A stretch of 37,699 bases of DNA from positions 1 to 37,699 of the forward strand of contig JAHBVH010000081.1 in NCBI GenBank assembly GCA_019637645.1, written 5' to 3'. Below are positions 8,830 through 16,760 of this stretch, in pieces. Below the pieces are notes generated by a model, which did not search any database, was not told the origin of the DNA, and was given only the letters and a program-made list of their open reading frames with translations. Positions within the stretch are counted from its first letter, which is position 1; each line of letters begins with the position of its first letter. The position numbers and the translations under genes were made by a program. This DNA comes from Caldilineaceae bacterium (GTDB lineage: Bacteria > Chloroflexota > Anaerolineae > Caldilineales > Caldilineaceae).

Positions 8830-10089
8830 CTATGCCGTTGTCTTGACTTCGACAGTCGATTCGTAGGAGATGGGCGAGGCAAAATAAATCCACTGAAGCA
8901 GCGGTGCAGTGATGACCGTCGTCACAATCGCCATGATAACCATCATGGCAAAAAGGGTTGGGGAGAGGATGCCAATATCCAGCCCAATATTGAGCACCAC
9001 GAGTTCCATCAGGCCACGTGTATTCATTAATACGCCTACCGCACTCGCCTCGCGCCAGGACATACCTGTCCAACGGGCGGCCAAGGCCGAGCCGCCAAAC
9101 TTACCCGCGACCGCCATCAGAATGATCAGGGCACAGTAGAACCATAGTTCGGCGCCATTGAGCAGACCAATGCTGGTGCGCAACCCTGTCACAGCAAAGA
9201 AGAGGGGCAACAACAACACCACTGCCACATATTCCAATTTTTCAGTCAAGGCATGGACAAAGCTGTGCTGCTTGGGCATGATTACGCCAGCCAAGAAAGC
9301 CCCAAAGAGGGCATGAATCCCTAGCCATTCGGTCACTGAGCCCGAGAGCAGAATCAACAGGAAGATCAGCGTCATCATATCTTGTGAAATGCCGCGCTGC
9401 TGGAAAATCGCTTCTAGCCGCTGGAGCAAGGGGCGCAAGCCAAAGAACATGAGCATAAGATAGAACGCTGTGCCAACCAGCATCAACCACAAAGGGTTGG
9501 CCCCCGTAGTTGCTTGTACCAGCAGGACAATCGCGGCCAAGATGCTCCAGCCCGTCACATCATCGATCGCTGCGCAGGCAATGGTCATCATGCCCACTTT
9601 GCTGCGCAACATGCGGCGTTCGGCCAGGATGCGCGCTAAGACGGGAAAGGCAGTAATACTCATGGCGATGCCCATAAAAAGGGCAAAGCTGGTAAAATGC
9701 ACGCTGGCATCTGAGAGGCGTGGATAGAGGTAAAATGCTAATCCTACCCCCAGAATAAAGGGAGCGATAATACTCGTATAGCTAGTAACTACCGCAGCAC
9801 GACCTTGATTCCGTAATAATTGGGGATCAAATTCCAAGCCGATCAGAAACATAAAGAGCAAGAGACCAATTTGGCTGAGCGCGCTTAAAAAGTCTAAACT
9901 TTCGGGTGGGAAGAGCGTAGCAGAGACGCTCGGGGCCAGCCAGCCCAAGAGTGATGGCCCTAATAAGATGCCAGCGACCATTTCGCCAATCACTTGGGGT
10001 TGGTGCAGTCGACGAAAGAGTAGGCCAACCATACGTGCAACGACTAGAATAACAACGATTTGTAGCAACAGAATGGGTAGGTGAAGCAT
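8830..10089 (-). CDS. CPA2-family cation/proton antiporter (no RCK domain)
   Basis: 419-residue membrane protein with about 12 hydrophobic segments, a Na+/H+ or K+/H+ exchanger of the CPA2 family. Characteristic stretches are QPQVIGEMVAGILLGPSLLG after TM1, FMFLIGLEFD, the discontinuous-helix region ALFMGIAMSITAFPVLARIL, and CAAIDDVTGW, whose adjacent acidic residues are the expected ion/proton site. It ends shortly after the last helix with no TrkA-N/RCK module, unlike the larger relative at 11 kb. The TTGACA-17-TAATTT promoter upstream fits a single-gene unit. The ion carried cannot be fixed from the sequence. Confidence 0.9.
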   Translation of the reverse strand: MLHLPILLLQIVVILVVARMVGLLFRRLHQPQVIGEMVAGILLGPSLLGWLAPSVSATLFPPESLDFLSALSQIGLLLFMFLIGLEFDPQLLRNQGRAAVVTSYTSIIAPFILGVGLAFYLYPRLSDASVHFTSFALFMGIAMSITAFPVLARILAERRMLRSKVGMMTIACAAIDDVTGWSILAAIVLLVQATTGANPLWLMLVGTAFYLMLMFFGLRPLLQRLEAIFQQRGISQDMMTLIFLLILLSGSVTEWLGIHALFGAFLAGVIMPKQHSFVHALTEKLEYVAVVLLLPLFFAVTGLRTSIGLLNGAELWFYCALIILMAVAGKFGGSALAARWTGMSWREASAVGVLMNTRGLMELVVLNIGLDIGILSPTLFAMMVIMAIVTTVITAPLLQWIYFASPISYESTVEVKTTA

Positions 10090-10175
10090 GCAGTAACCTC
10101 GTGAGCCAATTAGGCATCAGTAGGGCATTGGGATGAAAGGCCAACGCCAATGTGGATAGAGAGGCAATTAAAGGC

Positions 10176-10204
10176 AAATTACCAAAAGTGGAATTTACTG
10201 TCAA
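10176..10204 (-). promoter_or_regulatory. Sigma-70-type promoter of the antiporter gene
   Basis: On the minus strand a perfect -35 TTGACA (10199-10204) and -10 TAATTT (10176-10181) are spaced by 17 bases, leaving a leader of about 80 bases to the ATG at 10089. Confidence 0.7.
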
Positions 10205-10216
10205 ATCATCGCAAGG

Positions 10217-10237
10217 TTCCCTAAGCATATTAGGGAA
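10217..10237. promoter_or_regulatory. Palindromic candidate operator upstream of the antiporter promoter
   Basis: A perfect inverted repeat TTCCCTAA-N5-TTAGGGAA, 12 bases upstream of the -35 box, where an activator or repressor dimer would bind. The regulator is unknown. The remainder of 10090-10417, between divergent genes, is AT-rich with no gene seen. Confidence 0.45.
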
Positions 10238-10417
10238 TCGGCCCTAGACACAGGGCAGGTTCGCCACTCATTTTTACGGTGATGCGACAGCGCGACAGAT
10301 AAATCGCTCAAAATAAGTGGTATTACTGTGTAACCAATCCTACTTATTTTTTCCTATTTTTGCTGTATTTTGCTGCCACATTGGCCTACTTAAGCGATAT
10401 AAAAGGGGTTTTGGCAA

Positions 10418-10666
10418 ATGGGAAGAGATAAGATAACGCTCGCCTTAACGGATAGTGCATTGAATTATGTCAATGCGAACGCCAGCGAACGTAAACGTGG
10501 TGAGTTTGTCAGTATGGTGCTCGAGGAATATGCACAGATGATGTCAAGTGTGAGTGAATTGAGCTGTGATGAAGCCGGTTTGCTCGAACGGATCGACCTT
10601 CGGCTTACCCGCATTGAGAAGCAACTGGGTTTGCTGCTTGTCGAACGCCAGGAAAAGGTCGCTTAG
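10418..10666 (+). CDS. Small ribbon-helix-helix-like protein, putative DNA binding
   Basis: 82 residues. The N terminus KITLALTDSALNYVNANASERKRGEFVSMVLEEYA fits the strand-helix-helix pattern of RHH/CopG antitoxin-like DNA-binding proteins: an alternating strand KITLALT, a first helix, then a turn ERKRGEF before the second helix. The second half (LLERIDLRLTRIEKQLGLLLVER) is heptad-like and probably a short coiled coil. AGGGG lies about 10 bases before the ATG. No toxin gene adjoins it; the next 370 bp are non-coding, followed by a CPA2 antiporter gene. It may be a small regulator; the target is not identifiable. Confidence 0.6.
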   Translation: MGRDKITLALTDSALNYVNANASERKRGEFVSMVLEEYAQMMSSVSELSCDEAGLLERIDLRLTRIEKQLGLLLVERQEKVA

Positions 10667-11028
10667 GCCAAGTTGGCAGCCTGGGTTGTCGTTCTTTACG
10701 AATCGAATATTTTTCATTTTACGTTGGATATCATGCCAGCCCAAGGAGCCATTTGGCTACAAATTACAGGAGATGAAGGCGTGAAAGATTTTTAGCACAG
10801 TCCTGTTAGCCAACGAAAGCTAACCAACACGCCACTGGAGGCAACCTGCGCACTCCGGTAGCGCGTAAACCTGTTCGCCACCCCGCGCCAATGTCGTTCT
10901 CATCACTTCACCCAATCATTAGCTCTAGTGCCGCCACTATTTCATTTTCATTTTTAGAAATCATGTCCTTTCGAACATCCACCATAGATTTCCAGAAATT
11001 GAGCGGCCTAACCACGATGACCAACCTT
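10667..11028. other. Intergenic region, no gene recognised
   Basis: About 360 bases between the small RHH-like gene and the RCK antiporter gene. No open frame with a ribosome site is convincing. A small hairpin (GTTAGC-8-GCTAAC, 10805-10824) is present. The region may carry the antiporter promoter, but no clear -35/-10 pair was found. Confidence 0.4.
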
Positions 11029-11042
11029 GAGGAATGGATTTC

Positions 11043-13106
11043 ATGCATCATAATTTAGCCTTACTCACCAATATCACCGTGGCGCTACTCGCCGCCTTTG
11101 CAGGTGGCTATCTAGCACGCCGAGTCGGGTTGCCCTCTCTGGTAGGGTACTTGCTAGCGGGCATGGCGATTGGTCCGTTCACCCCGGGCTTTGTGGGCGA
11201 GATTGAAGACATCAGCCAATTGGCAGAGATGGGCGTCATCTTTATGATGTTCGGCGTGGGTCTCCACTTCTCCTTAAAAGATTTATGGCGCGTACGGCAG
11301 ATCGCCATTCCTGGGGCTATCTTACAAATGCTCATCGCAACAGGCTTGGGCTTTCTGCTGACCCAGCTATGGGGCTGGTCCATTGGCGCGAGTTTGGTGT
11401 TGGGCCTCGCGATTTCCATTGCTAGTACGGTTGTGCTCCTGCGTGGGCTCATGGATAATGGTCTCCTCAGTACACAACACGGACAGGTCGCTGTCGGCTG
11501 GCTGGTTTTGGAAGATCTGGCTACCGTCGCGATTTTGGTCCTTTTGCCAGCCGTCCTCGGGAACTCTGGCAATCCGTGGCAAACAGGGGGGCTCGCGATT
11601 ATCAATACCACCATCTTTGTGGGACTGATGCTCATTGGTGGGACCAAGGTAATGCCTTGGTTGTTGACACAGATCGCCCATACACGATCACGCGAACTCT
11701 TCATTTTAGCCGTCGTGGCCGTGGCACTGGGCACGGCTTTAGGGGCAGCCGACCTCTTTGGTGTCTCCTTGGCCTTGGGCGCTTTCCTAGCAGGCGTGGT
11801 GATTGGTGAATCCGAAGTCAGCCATCAGGTTGGGGCCGAAGTTCTGCCGTTTCGCGATATCTTTGCCGTCCTCTTCTTTGTCTCGGTTGGCATGTTGGTC
11901 AACCCGGTTTCCCTTTGGGCGAATGCGGGGCAAGTCGTGGCGCTTAGTTTCCTCATCATTGTCGGAAAGGCAGTTTTTACGCTGCTGCTGGGCCTAGTCC
12001 TACCCGCTTCGGGACGGACCATGTTGGTCGTCGCCGTCGGGTTGAGCCAAATTGGCGAATTTTCGTTTATTGTCGGTCAAGCGGGTCTCTCGCTCGGCGT
12101 CATTGACCAAGCGCAATATGGGCTGATCCTCGCCGGTGCGCTTCTCTCGATCGTGGTAAACCCCCTTTTGTTTAAGGCGATTCCCCCGCTTGAACAGCGG
12201 CTCCAACAGCTTCCCGTGCTTTGGAATCGGCTTCAACACGGTGAAGCAGCCCCCCAAGCAAGTACCCATAGCCTTGAAAACCATGTGGTGGTGGTCGGCT
12301 ACGGACGGGTCGGCGAGCACATTGTCACCGTCTTAGAACGGCTCACCGTTCCTTATTTGGTGGTAGAACGGGACGCAGCCCAAGCTACAGAATTTCAAAA
12401 GCGCGGCATTTCTACCTTGTTTGGCGACGCGGCCAACTCTGAAATCTTGACCCATACTGGCCTAGAACACGCCCGCGCTCTAGTGGTGACCATCCCCGAT
12501 GAAACCGCGGCCGAGCTGATTGTCATAACAGCCCACGACTTAGCACCTAGCCTACCGATCATCGCGCGTGCCGCCACGCAGAGTGGGGTACGTCGCCTGA
12601 CCACCCATGGCGCACGGGCGGTCATTCACCCAGAGTTTGAAGGCGGGCTAGAGGTAGTTCGCCATACGTTGCTCGCCCTCGAATATCCCATGGGACAAGT
12701 ACAACAATACATTGACGCCGTGCGCGACGATGCCTACGACACAAGCCAGATGACCCCTGCCGAAAGCAAAATGCTGGACCAATTGGTGGCAGCGGTGCGG
12801 GGGATGTCCATTACCTGGCAGTCAGTCGAGGAACATAGCCCCTTGGCAGGCCGCACCTTGGTCCAAGCCAATCTGCGGGCCGAGACTGGTGCTTCGGTGA
12901 TAGCGATTGTGCGCAACCAACAGGTGATTACCACCCCGGCCGCCAATATGAAATTTATTCCGGGTGACCTAGTCGGCTTGATTGGCAATACACAGCAGGT
13001 AGAGGCAGCAGCTCGCTATATTAATCCACCGCTTGCCAATTCGCCACATGTAAATTCAGCGGCGGCAGAAGCCCTGGCCACAACCTCACCCCGCGGCCAA
13101 GGATAG
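11043..13106 (+). CDS. CPA2 cation/proton antiporter with TrkA-N and TrkA-C (Kef-type)
   Basis: 687 residues from the ATG at 11043, chosen because GAGGA lies 9 bases upstream; the ATG at 11034 abuts that site. A membrane domain of about 12-13 segments (VGYLLAGMAIGPFTPGFVG, FMMFGVGLHFSLKDLW, AISIASTVVLLRGL, LVLEDLATVAILVLLP) is followed by a TrkA-N NAD-binding domain (HVVVVGYGRVGEHIV, GxGxxG, with the acidic residue in LVVERD) and a C-terminal TrkA-C/RCK_C domain (SPLAGRTLVQANLRAETGASV to the end). This is the layout of KefB/KefC-type K+/H+ efflux systems gated by nucleotides. No KefF/KefG-like ancillary oxidoreductase adjoins it. A terminator follows. Confidence 0.9.
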   Translation: MHHNLALLTNITVALLAAFAGGYLARRVGLPSLVGYLLAGMAIGPFTPGFVGEIEDISQLAEMGVIFMMFGVGLHFSLKDLWRVRQIAIPGAILQMLIATGLGFLLTQLWGWSIGASLVLGLAISIASTVVLLRGLMDNGLLSTQHGQVAVGWLVLEDLATVAILVLLPAVLGNSGNPWQTGGLAIINTTIFVGLMLIGGTKVMPWLLTQIAHTRSRELFILAVVAVALGTALGAADLFGVSLALGAFLAGVVIGESEVSHQVGAEVLPFRDIFAVLFFVSVGMLVNPVSLWANAGQVVALSFLIIVGKAVFTLLLGLVLPASGRTMLVVAVGLSQIGEFSFIVGQAGLSLGVIDQAQYGLILAGALLSIVVNPLLFKAIPPLEQRLQQLPVLWNRLQHGEAAPQASTHSLENHVVVVGYGRVGEHIVTVLERLTVPYLVVERDAAQATEFQKRGISTLFGDAANSEILTHTGLEHARALVVTIPDETAAELIVITAHDLAPSLPIIARAATQSGVRRLTTHGARAVIHPEFEGGLEVVRHTLLALEYPMGQVQQYIDAVRDDAYDTSQMTPAESKMLDQLVAAVRGMSITWQSVEEHSPLAGRTLVQANLRAETGASVIAIVRNQQVITTPAANMKFIPGDLVGLIGNTQQVEAAARYINPPLANSPHVNSAAAEALATTSPRGQG

Positions 13107-13166
13107 CCAAAAGTAGCTAACAGCTACGGTTGTTTTGTTATCGTTGTTAGAAGTAGATTCACCAAC

Positions 13167-13205
13167 AAAAAAGCGGGCCGGTTTCGCGAACCGACCCGCT
13201 TTTTT
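13167..13205. terminator. Bidirectional intrinsic terminator
   Basis: Six A, then GCGGGCCGGTT, a short loop, AACCGACCCGC, then six T: a long GC stem with one mismatch and U-tracts in both directions. It separates the convergent antiporter (+) and ExoD-like (-) genes. Confidence 0.9.
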
Positions 13206-13222
13206 GTGATTTGCCAAGTAGA

Positions 13223-13852
13223 TTAGCTAAAGAAGAGGCTTTGCCCTCCCAACACAACCAGCAAAGCAAGCCCCACAAAATAGAGTACGGTTAAGAGCAG
13301 GACAAAATAACCAGCAACAATGAAGAAGCCGTCGCGCTGCAAGAGCCCCAACGCGAGCAACAAGATGCTCAAGGCCGGCAATGTATTGGAAAAAGGGATG
13401 AAGCTCAAGGGAAAAATCAACAAAACACCCCCAGCCGTTAGGGCCACCCCATTCAGCCGGTTCATAAAGGCGCCATCCGTCAGTTGGCGCAGACGGATAC
13501 GCATCCAGCGCTCGAGCTTGCCAAAGAATTGAATTCCTCTTTCCATGACGGGGATTAACTGAGCACTCGCCAGTTGATGATGCAAGAGGCGGGCGGGTAG
13601 CCAGAGCGGGCGGTTGAGGGTAACACTGATCCCGATGAAGATAATGGCAAGGCCAAAGACAGTACTGACACCTGGGATAGAAACCGGCAGCAGAAAAGGA
13701 ATGGTGAGAATACAACAGCAGATCAGCAGCCCTTGTTCACCAATGAGTTCAAAGAGCTGATGCAGGGTAATTGTGTCGCCCTTGATGGCTGCAATGGTGC
13801 GACGCAGCGCGTTACTCAAGGTGACATCAGTATCGGAAAAACTTGTATCCAT
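13223..13852 (-). CDS. ExoD-family membrane protein
   Basis: 209 residues. The pattern LHQLFELIGEQGLLICCCILTIPFLLPVSIPGVSTVFGLAIIFIGISV is the signature of ExoD proteins, named for an exopolysaccharide-synthesis gene of rhizobia. It is followed by an amphipathic middle section (RGIQFFGKLERWMRIRLRQL) and two or three further hydrophobic segments at the C terminus. It acts in the inner membrane; the biochemical role of the family is not established. It is a single minus-strand gene bounded by a terminator downstream. Confidence 0.85.
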   Translation of the reverse strand: MDTSFSDTDVTLSNALRRTIAAIKGDTITLHQLFELIGEQGLLICCCILTIPFLLPVSIPGVSTVFGLAIIFIGISVTLNRPLWLPARLLHHQLASAQLIPVMERGIQFFGKLERWMRIRLRQLTDGAFMNRLNGVALTAGGVLLIFPLSFIPFSNTLPALSILLLALGLLQRDGFFIVAGYFVLLLTVLYFVGLALLVVLGGQSLFFS

Positions 13853-14002
13853 TTTTTACTCTCAATAAGAATCAACAAAACAGGTAACCGTCCTCCCAGT
13901 TTACCCTATTTGCAACAGCTAGACCAAATTGATGACTGGATACACCATCACCACTGTGATGCACCAAAGTAGTTTGCCAAAGTCTAGGGCTCACCCCACA
14001 GC

Positions 14003-14095
14003 TCACCAGGGTCCGGGTGCAGCCAGCAACATCAACAGCGTTGCCAATAGACAGAGCAACGCAAAGCCAATTTGATATTTGATTTCGTATCCCAT
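14003..14095 (-). CDS. 30-residue single-pass membrane peptide
   Basis: An ATG at 14095 is preceded by a strong GGAGGGG ribosome site 5 bases upstream and opens a 30-codon frame: a short charged head (MGYEIKYQIG), one hydrophobic helix (FALLCLLATLLMLLAA), then PGPW and TGA. The ribosome site, the ideal length for one membrane span and the lack of any competing gene between 13853 and 14378 support expression. It could be an accessory subunit of a membrane complex or a small regulator. No homologue is recognised. The rest of this 525-bp intergenic stretch shows no other gene. Confidence 0.5.
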   Translation of the reverse strand: MGYEIKYQIGFALLCLLATLLMLLAAPGPW

Positions 14096-14310
14096 AGTAG
14101 CCCCTCCACCATCGTGAAGTCATCGCCAACATTCTTACTAAGCAAGACTGTACCATGAGAAGAAGGAGCCCACCCTGACAAAACTTTATCAATATGACCT
14201 ATTCCAGATATTCACAAGAGATTGTACAACATCTGCTTTTATGCTATATTAGCAAGCTAGCTCCCATACGTACACTGCCCAACCTCCCTCATCCCAACGC
14301 GGATGGTTTT

Positions 14311-14355
14311 GCGATACCTTGTCATGCGATATCTTGTCATGCGATATCTTGTCAT
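14311..14355 (+). repeat. Three 15-bp tandem direct repeats upstream of the PhyH gene
   Basis: The unit GCGATATCTTGTCAT occurs three times head to tail; the first copy differs at one base. Each unit contains a TTGTCA hexamer. The array ends 24 bases before the PhyH start codon and overlaps the likely promoter region, so it may be a multi-site operator. Confidence 0.7.
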
Positions 14356-14378
14356 TGGTTATAGATAAAGGAGATACT

Positions 14379-15305
14379 ATGCGCGCTACGCCAACCCTTT
14401 CTCGTTTAACGTCTGCCAAAAAAGAGGTGGATCTTACACCGACGGCCTTTGGCGAATTGACGGATTGCACACCTCTGCTGGATGATGCCGCAGCATTGCG
14501 CCGCCATATGCGCGAAGAGGGCTATCTCTATCTACGCGGCTTGCTCCATCGCGACGAAGTCCAGGCGGCGCGCATTGCGATGCTCGAACGCCTAGCCGAA
14601 CAAGGTCATTTGGAGCTGACTGCCCCCCTCAACGAAGCCAAAGCAGCACCATCAGCACATGTCTCTTTTAAGCCGGACATTGCGGTTAACAATCCCTTGG
14701 TCCACAAGGTCGTCTACGCTGGACCCCTCATGGCTTTCTTTACCCACTTTTTAGGTGGCCCCATCCGCCATTTTGATTACACCTGGATTCGGGCCGTTGC
14801 CCCCGGCCTGAGCACACCGCCCCACATGGATATTGTCTACATGGGGCGCGGCACCAAGAAACTCTATACGACGTGGACCCCCTATGGTGATGTGCCGCGC
14901 GCCATGGGCGGTTTGATGGTGCTCGAACATTCACACCTCAACCAACGGCTAGTCAATGGCTATGGGGCCAAAGATGTAGACAAATTCTGTGAAAACCGGG
15001 TCGGTAAAGGCTATACGAAAATGGGTGGCGGCGGCAACATCTCGCCTGGCGGTTGGCTCTCGCGTGATCCGATCACCCTCCGCCAGCGTATTGGCGGACG
15101 TTGGCTCACCACCGACTACCAACTAGGTGACGTGCTGATCTTCAGTGTCTATCTCGTCCATTGCAGCCTGGATAACAACACCGATCGCATTCGTCTCACC
15201 AGTGATACACGCTACCAACTCGCGGCCGAACCCGTCGATGAACGCTGGATTGGCGCAGAGCCTATTGCCCACGGTCCCGCCGGCAAAGAAGGAATGATCT
15301 GCTAG
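14379..15305 (+). CDS. PhyH-family Fe(II)/2-oxoglutarate dioxygenase
   Basis: 308 residues from the ATG at 14379, preceded by AAAGGAGA; an upstream in-frame ATG at 14319 falls within the tandem repeats and lacks a ribosome site. It is a phytanoyl-CoA dioxygenase-like double-stranded beta-helix enzyme that hydroxylates a small molecule using Fe(II), O2 and 2-oxoglutarate. The iron ligands are visible as HMD (H149, D151) and a distal His in LVHCSLDNNTDRIR (H261), with a following Arg for 2-oxoglutarate. The segment GGLMVLEHSH matches the family's central strand. The substrate is unknown: members act on lipids, ectoine or secondary metabolites, and the neighbours do not decide. Confidence 0.85.
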   Translation: MRATPTLSRLTSAKKEVDLTPTAFGELTDCTPLLDDAAALRRHMREEGYLYLRGLLHRDEVQAARIAMLERLAEQGHLELTAPLNEAKAAPSAHVSFKPDIAVNNPLVHKVVYAGPLMAFFTHFLGGPIRHFDYTWIRAVAPGLSTPPHMDIVYMGRGTKKLYTTWTPYGDVPRAMGGLMVLEHSHLNQRLVNGYGAKDVDKFCENRVGKGYTKMGGGGNISPGGWLSRDPITLRQRIGGRWLTTDYQLGDVLIFSVYLVHCSLDNNTDRIRLTSDTRYQLAAEPVDERWIGAEPIAHGPAGKEGMIC

Positions 15306-15450
15306 CCGCGGCTTTATGAAGTAAGCCAATCCATGGGTAAACAATGCCCCAGGCCGAAGCCCCGCTGATGAAGGGCAAGCATTAAAATCGGTAAACTGGT
15401 GCTTCAGCGTCGGGCGGTCAGCGTACACCGCAACATTTTCGCAATCTTCA

Positions 15451-16350
15451 TCAACCCGGCTTTTCTAGCGATGATCCAAGGAAGAGCGACGGCCTTTGCC
15501 AGACCAAGTAACCGCGCGCCAACCAACGACGCCGGAGGTCCAGGGGATAGCCGCGGGCCGCTAATGCATGGGCACTCGCCACAAACCACGACCGCACCCC
15601 CCACGTCCGCTGGGCAATCGTTTCCCAGGTTGCCTGTTGCCACTGGGCAAAGAAGCGGTAGATAGGCGTGTCAGGGATCACCTGATGGATTAGATTTTTG
15701 GGAAGAATGGTCTGAAATTCACTGGGGTCAAAACCGGTGCGGAAGTTGGTGCTAAAGACCAGCGCCTCGGGATATAACTCCGAGTATAATCCTTCAGGCG
15801 GCGTTTCTTCCCTTGTCGCGACTTTGCGGAGCAGATGGGCCACCCAGATCCGGCCAAAGGGATCGGAAGTACCTTCTACGACGAGCCCGCCCGGCAGCAA
15901 TTGCCGCGCCAGCAGCGCATATGCGCCAGCCACTGCGCTTTCCTCATATTGGCGTAAAACATTAAACGCCCGAATCAGCCGTACCTGCTCGCCCGCTTGC
16001 AACGGCAAGTTAAAGCCACCGAGACGAAAATGAGTCTGGTCATCCGCAAAGGGCTGCGCGATCGCCACGCGCGCGGCGTCGATCTCCACCCCGAGCACAG
16101 GCAATGTCGCGTTGAAACGGCGAAACCGTGCCGCACTCTCCACCGTGGTAAAGGGTTCAGCACCATAGCCCAAGTCGACAAAAAGCGAACGTGCGAAGCT
16201 GCCGGTCTCCCGTTGCAACAGGGCTGGATCATAAAGCGCCACAAAGTTATCCACCCGCCGCAAACGATTGCGGGATGTCTTGCCCCGCGTCTCCTGTCCC
16301 TGCGGACGGCGCGGCATGGCTTTAGGATGGGAGGGAGAAGCTTTTGTCAT
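15451..16350 (-). CDS. Class I SAM-dependent methyltransferase-like protein
   Basis: 299 residues from the ATG at 16350. An upstream in-frame start at 16440 would place 30 residues inside the repeat array and is unlikely. After a basic N terminus (PRRPQGQETRGKTSRNRLRR), the Rossmann core shows motif I as LFVDLGYGAEPFTTVE, the acidic end of strand 2 as LGVEID, and motif IV/post-motif segments FNVLRQYEE and LLPGGLVVEGTSDPFG. The typical DVVxxxxP-like catalytic motif is not obvious, so the acceptor is unknown. The gene is convergent with the PhyH gene, with 145 bp between their ends. A MITE-like segment lies directly upstream. Confidence 0.7.
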   Translation of the reverse strand: MTKASPSHPKAMPRRPQGQETRGKTSRNRLRRVDNFVALYDPALLQRETGSFARSLFVDLGYGAEPFTTVESAARFRRFNATLPVLGVEIDAARVAIAQPFADDQTHFRLGGFNLPLQAGEQVRLIRAFNVLRQYEESAVAGAYALLARQLLPGGLVVEGTSDPFGRIWVAHLLRKVATREETPPEGLYSELYPEALVFSTNFRTGFDPSEFQTILPKNLIHQVIPDTPIYRFFAQWQQATWETIAQRTWGVRSWFVASAHALAARGYPLDLRRRWLARGYLVWQRPSLFLGSSLEKPG

Positions 16351-16372
16351 ATGTTCTGTTTCATATTGATAG

Positions 16373-16549
16373 AAGTTACGCAGTTGATCAGCATGTCCAG
16401 AGAGCTGACAGCGGCTGGCGTTGGCGGTTGTGGAAACCACAGAGCCAACCCGATGTCAAGCGGCTGGCGTTGGCGGTTGTGGAAACCACAGAGCCAACCC
16501 GATGCCAAGGTTTGCCAAACCAGTCAGCTCTGGCCCAAGTGCGTAACGC
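16373..16549. mobile_element. MITE-like segment with GTTACGCA inverted ends
   Basis: The left end GTTACGCAGTTG (16375-16386) and right end CAAGTGCGTAAC (16536-16547) are inverted repeats matching at 11 of 12 bases. Inside is a tandem duplication containing a palindrome. The same terminal word GTTACGCAGTTG occurs in the palindrome at 28615-28673. There is no transposase frame, so this would be a non-autonomous element. No target-site duplication was recognised with confidence. Confidence 0.45.
16411..16505 (+). repeat. Tandem duplication, period 49 bp, two copies
   Basis: The unit starting GCGGCTGGCG begins at 16411 and again at 16460, nearly identical. Each unit contains one 30-bp hairpin repeat (16420-16449 and 16469-16498) of the family also found at 8735 and 36012, with GTTGGC/GCCAAC ends and core GTGGAAACCAC. 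Confidence 0.85.
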
Positions 16550-16760
16550 CTAATGGAATAGGTTGCCTCATTCTACCACAGCAACATGAGATAGATTGTC
16601 AAGCATCCTTGCGCGGCGTTCTCACCTTACATATCCCCCGCGTCTGCCTTGGCAATTTATGCCGCTCATTGTAATATGAAGGTATTGGAAAGAAATTTAC
16701 AGTAGCACTCATCCACAAAATGCTACGGCACGTTAACACATAGGTTACCTAACTTTAACC

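Noticed and set aside
13872..14192. 106-codon minus-strand frame over the ExoD upstream region
   Set aside because: Its composition is not protein-like and it overlaps, in another frame, the 30-codon frame that has the strong ribosome site.
15306..15450. Possible small gene or repeat between PhyH and methyltransferase genes
   Set aside because: No start with a ribosome site; a 9-base match (TCGGTAAAC) to the window end is not significant.
16411..16505. Possible CRISPR array
   Set aside because: Only two directly adjoining copies with no unique spacers; it is a simple tandem duplication.
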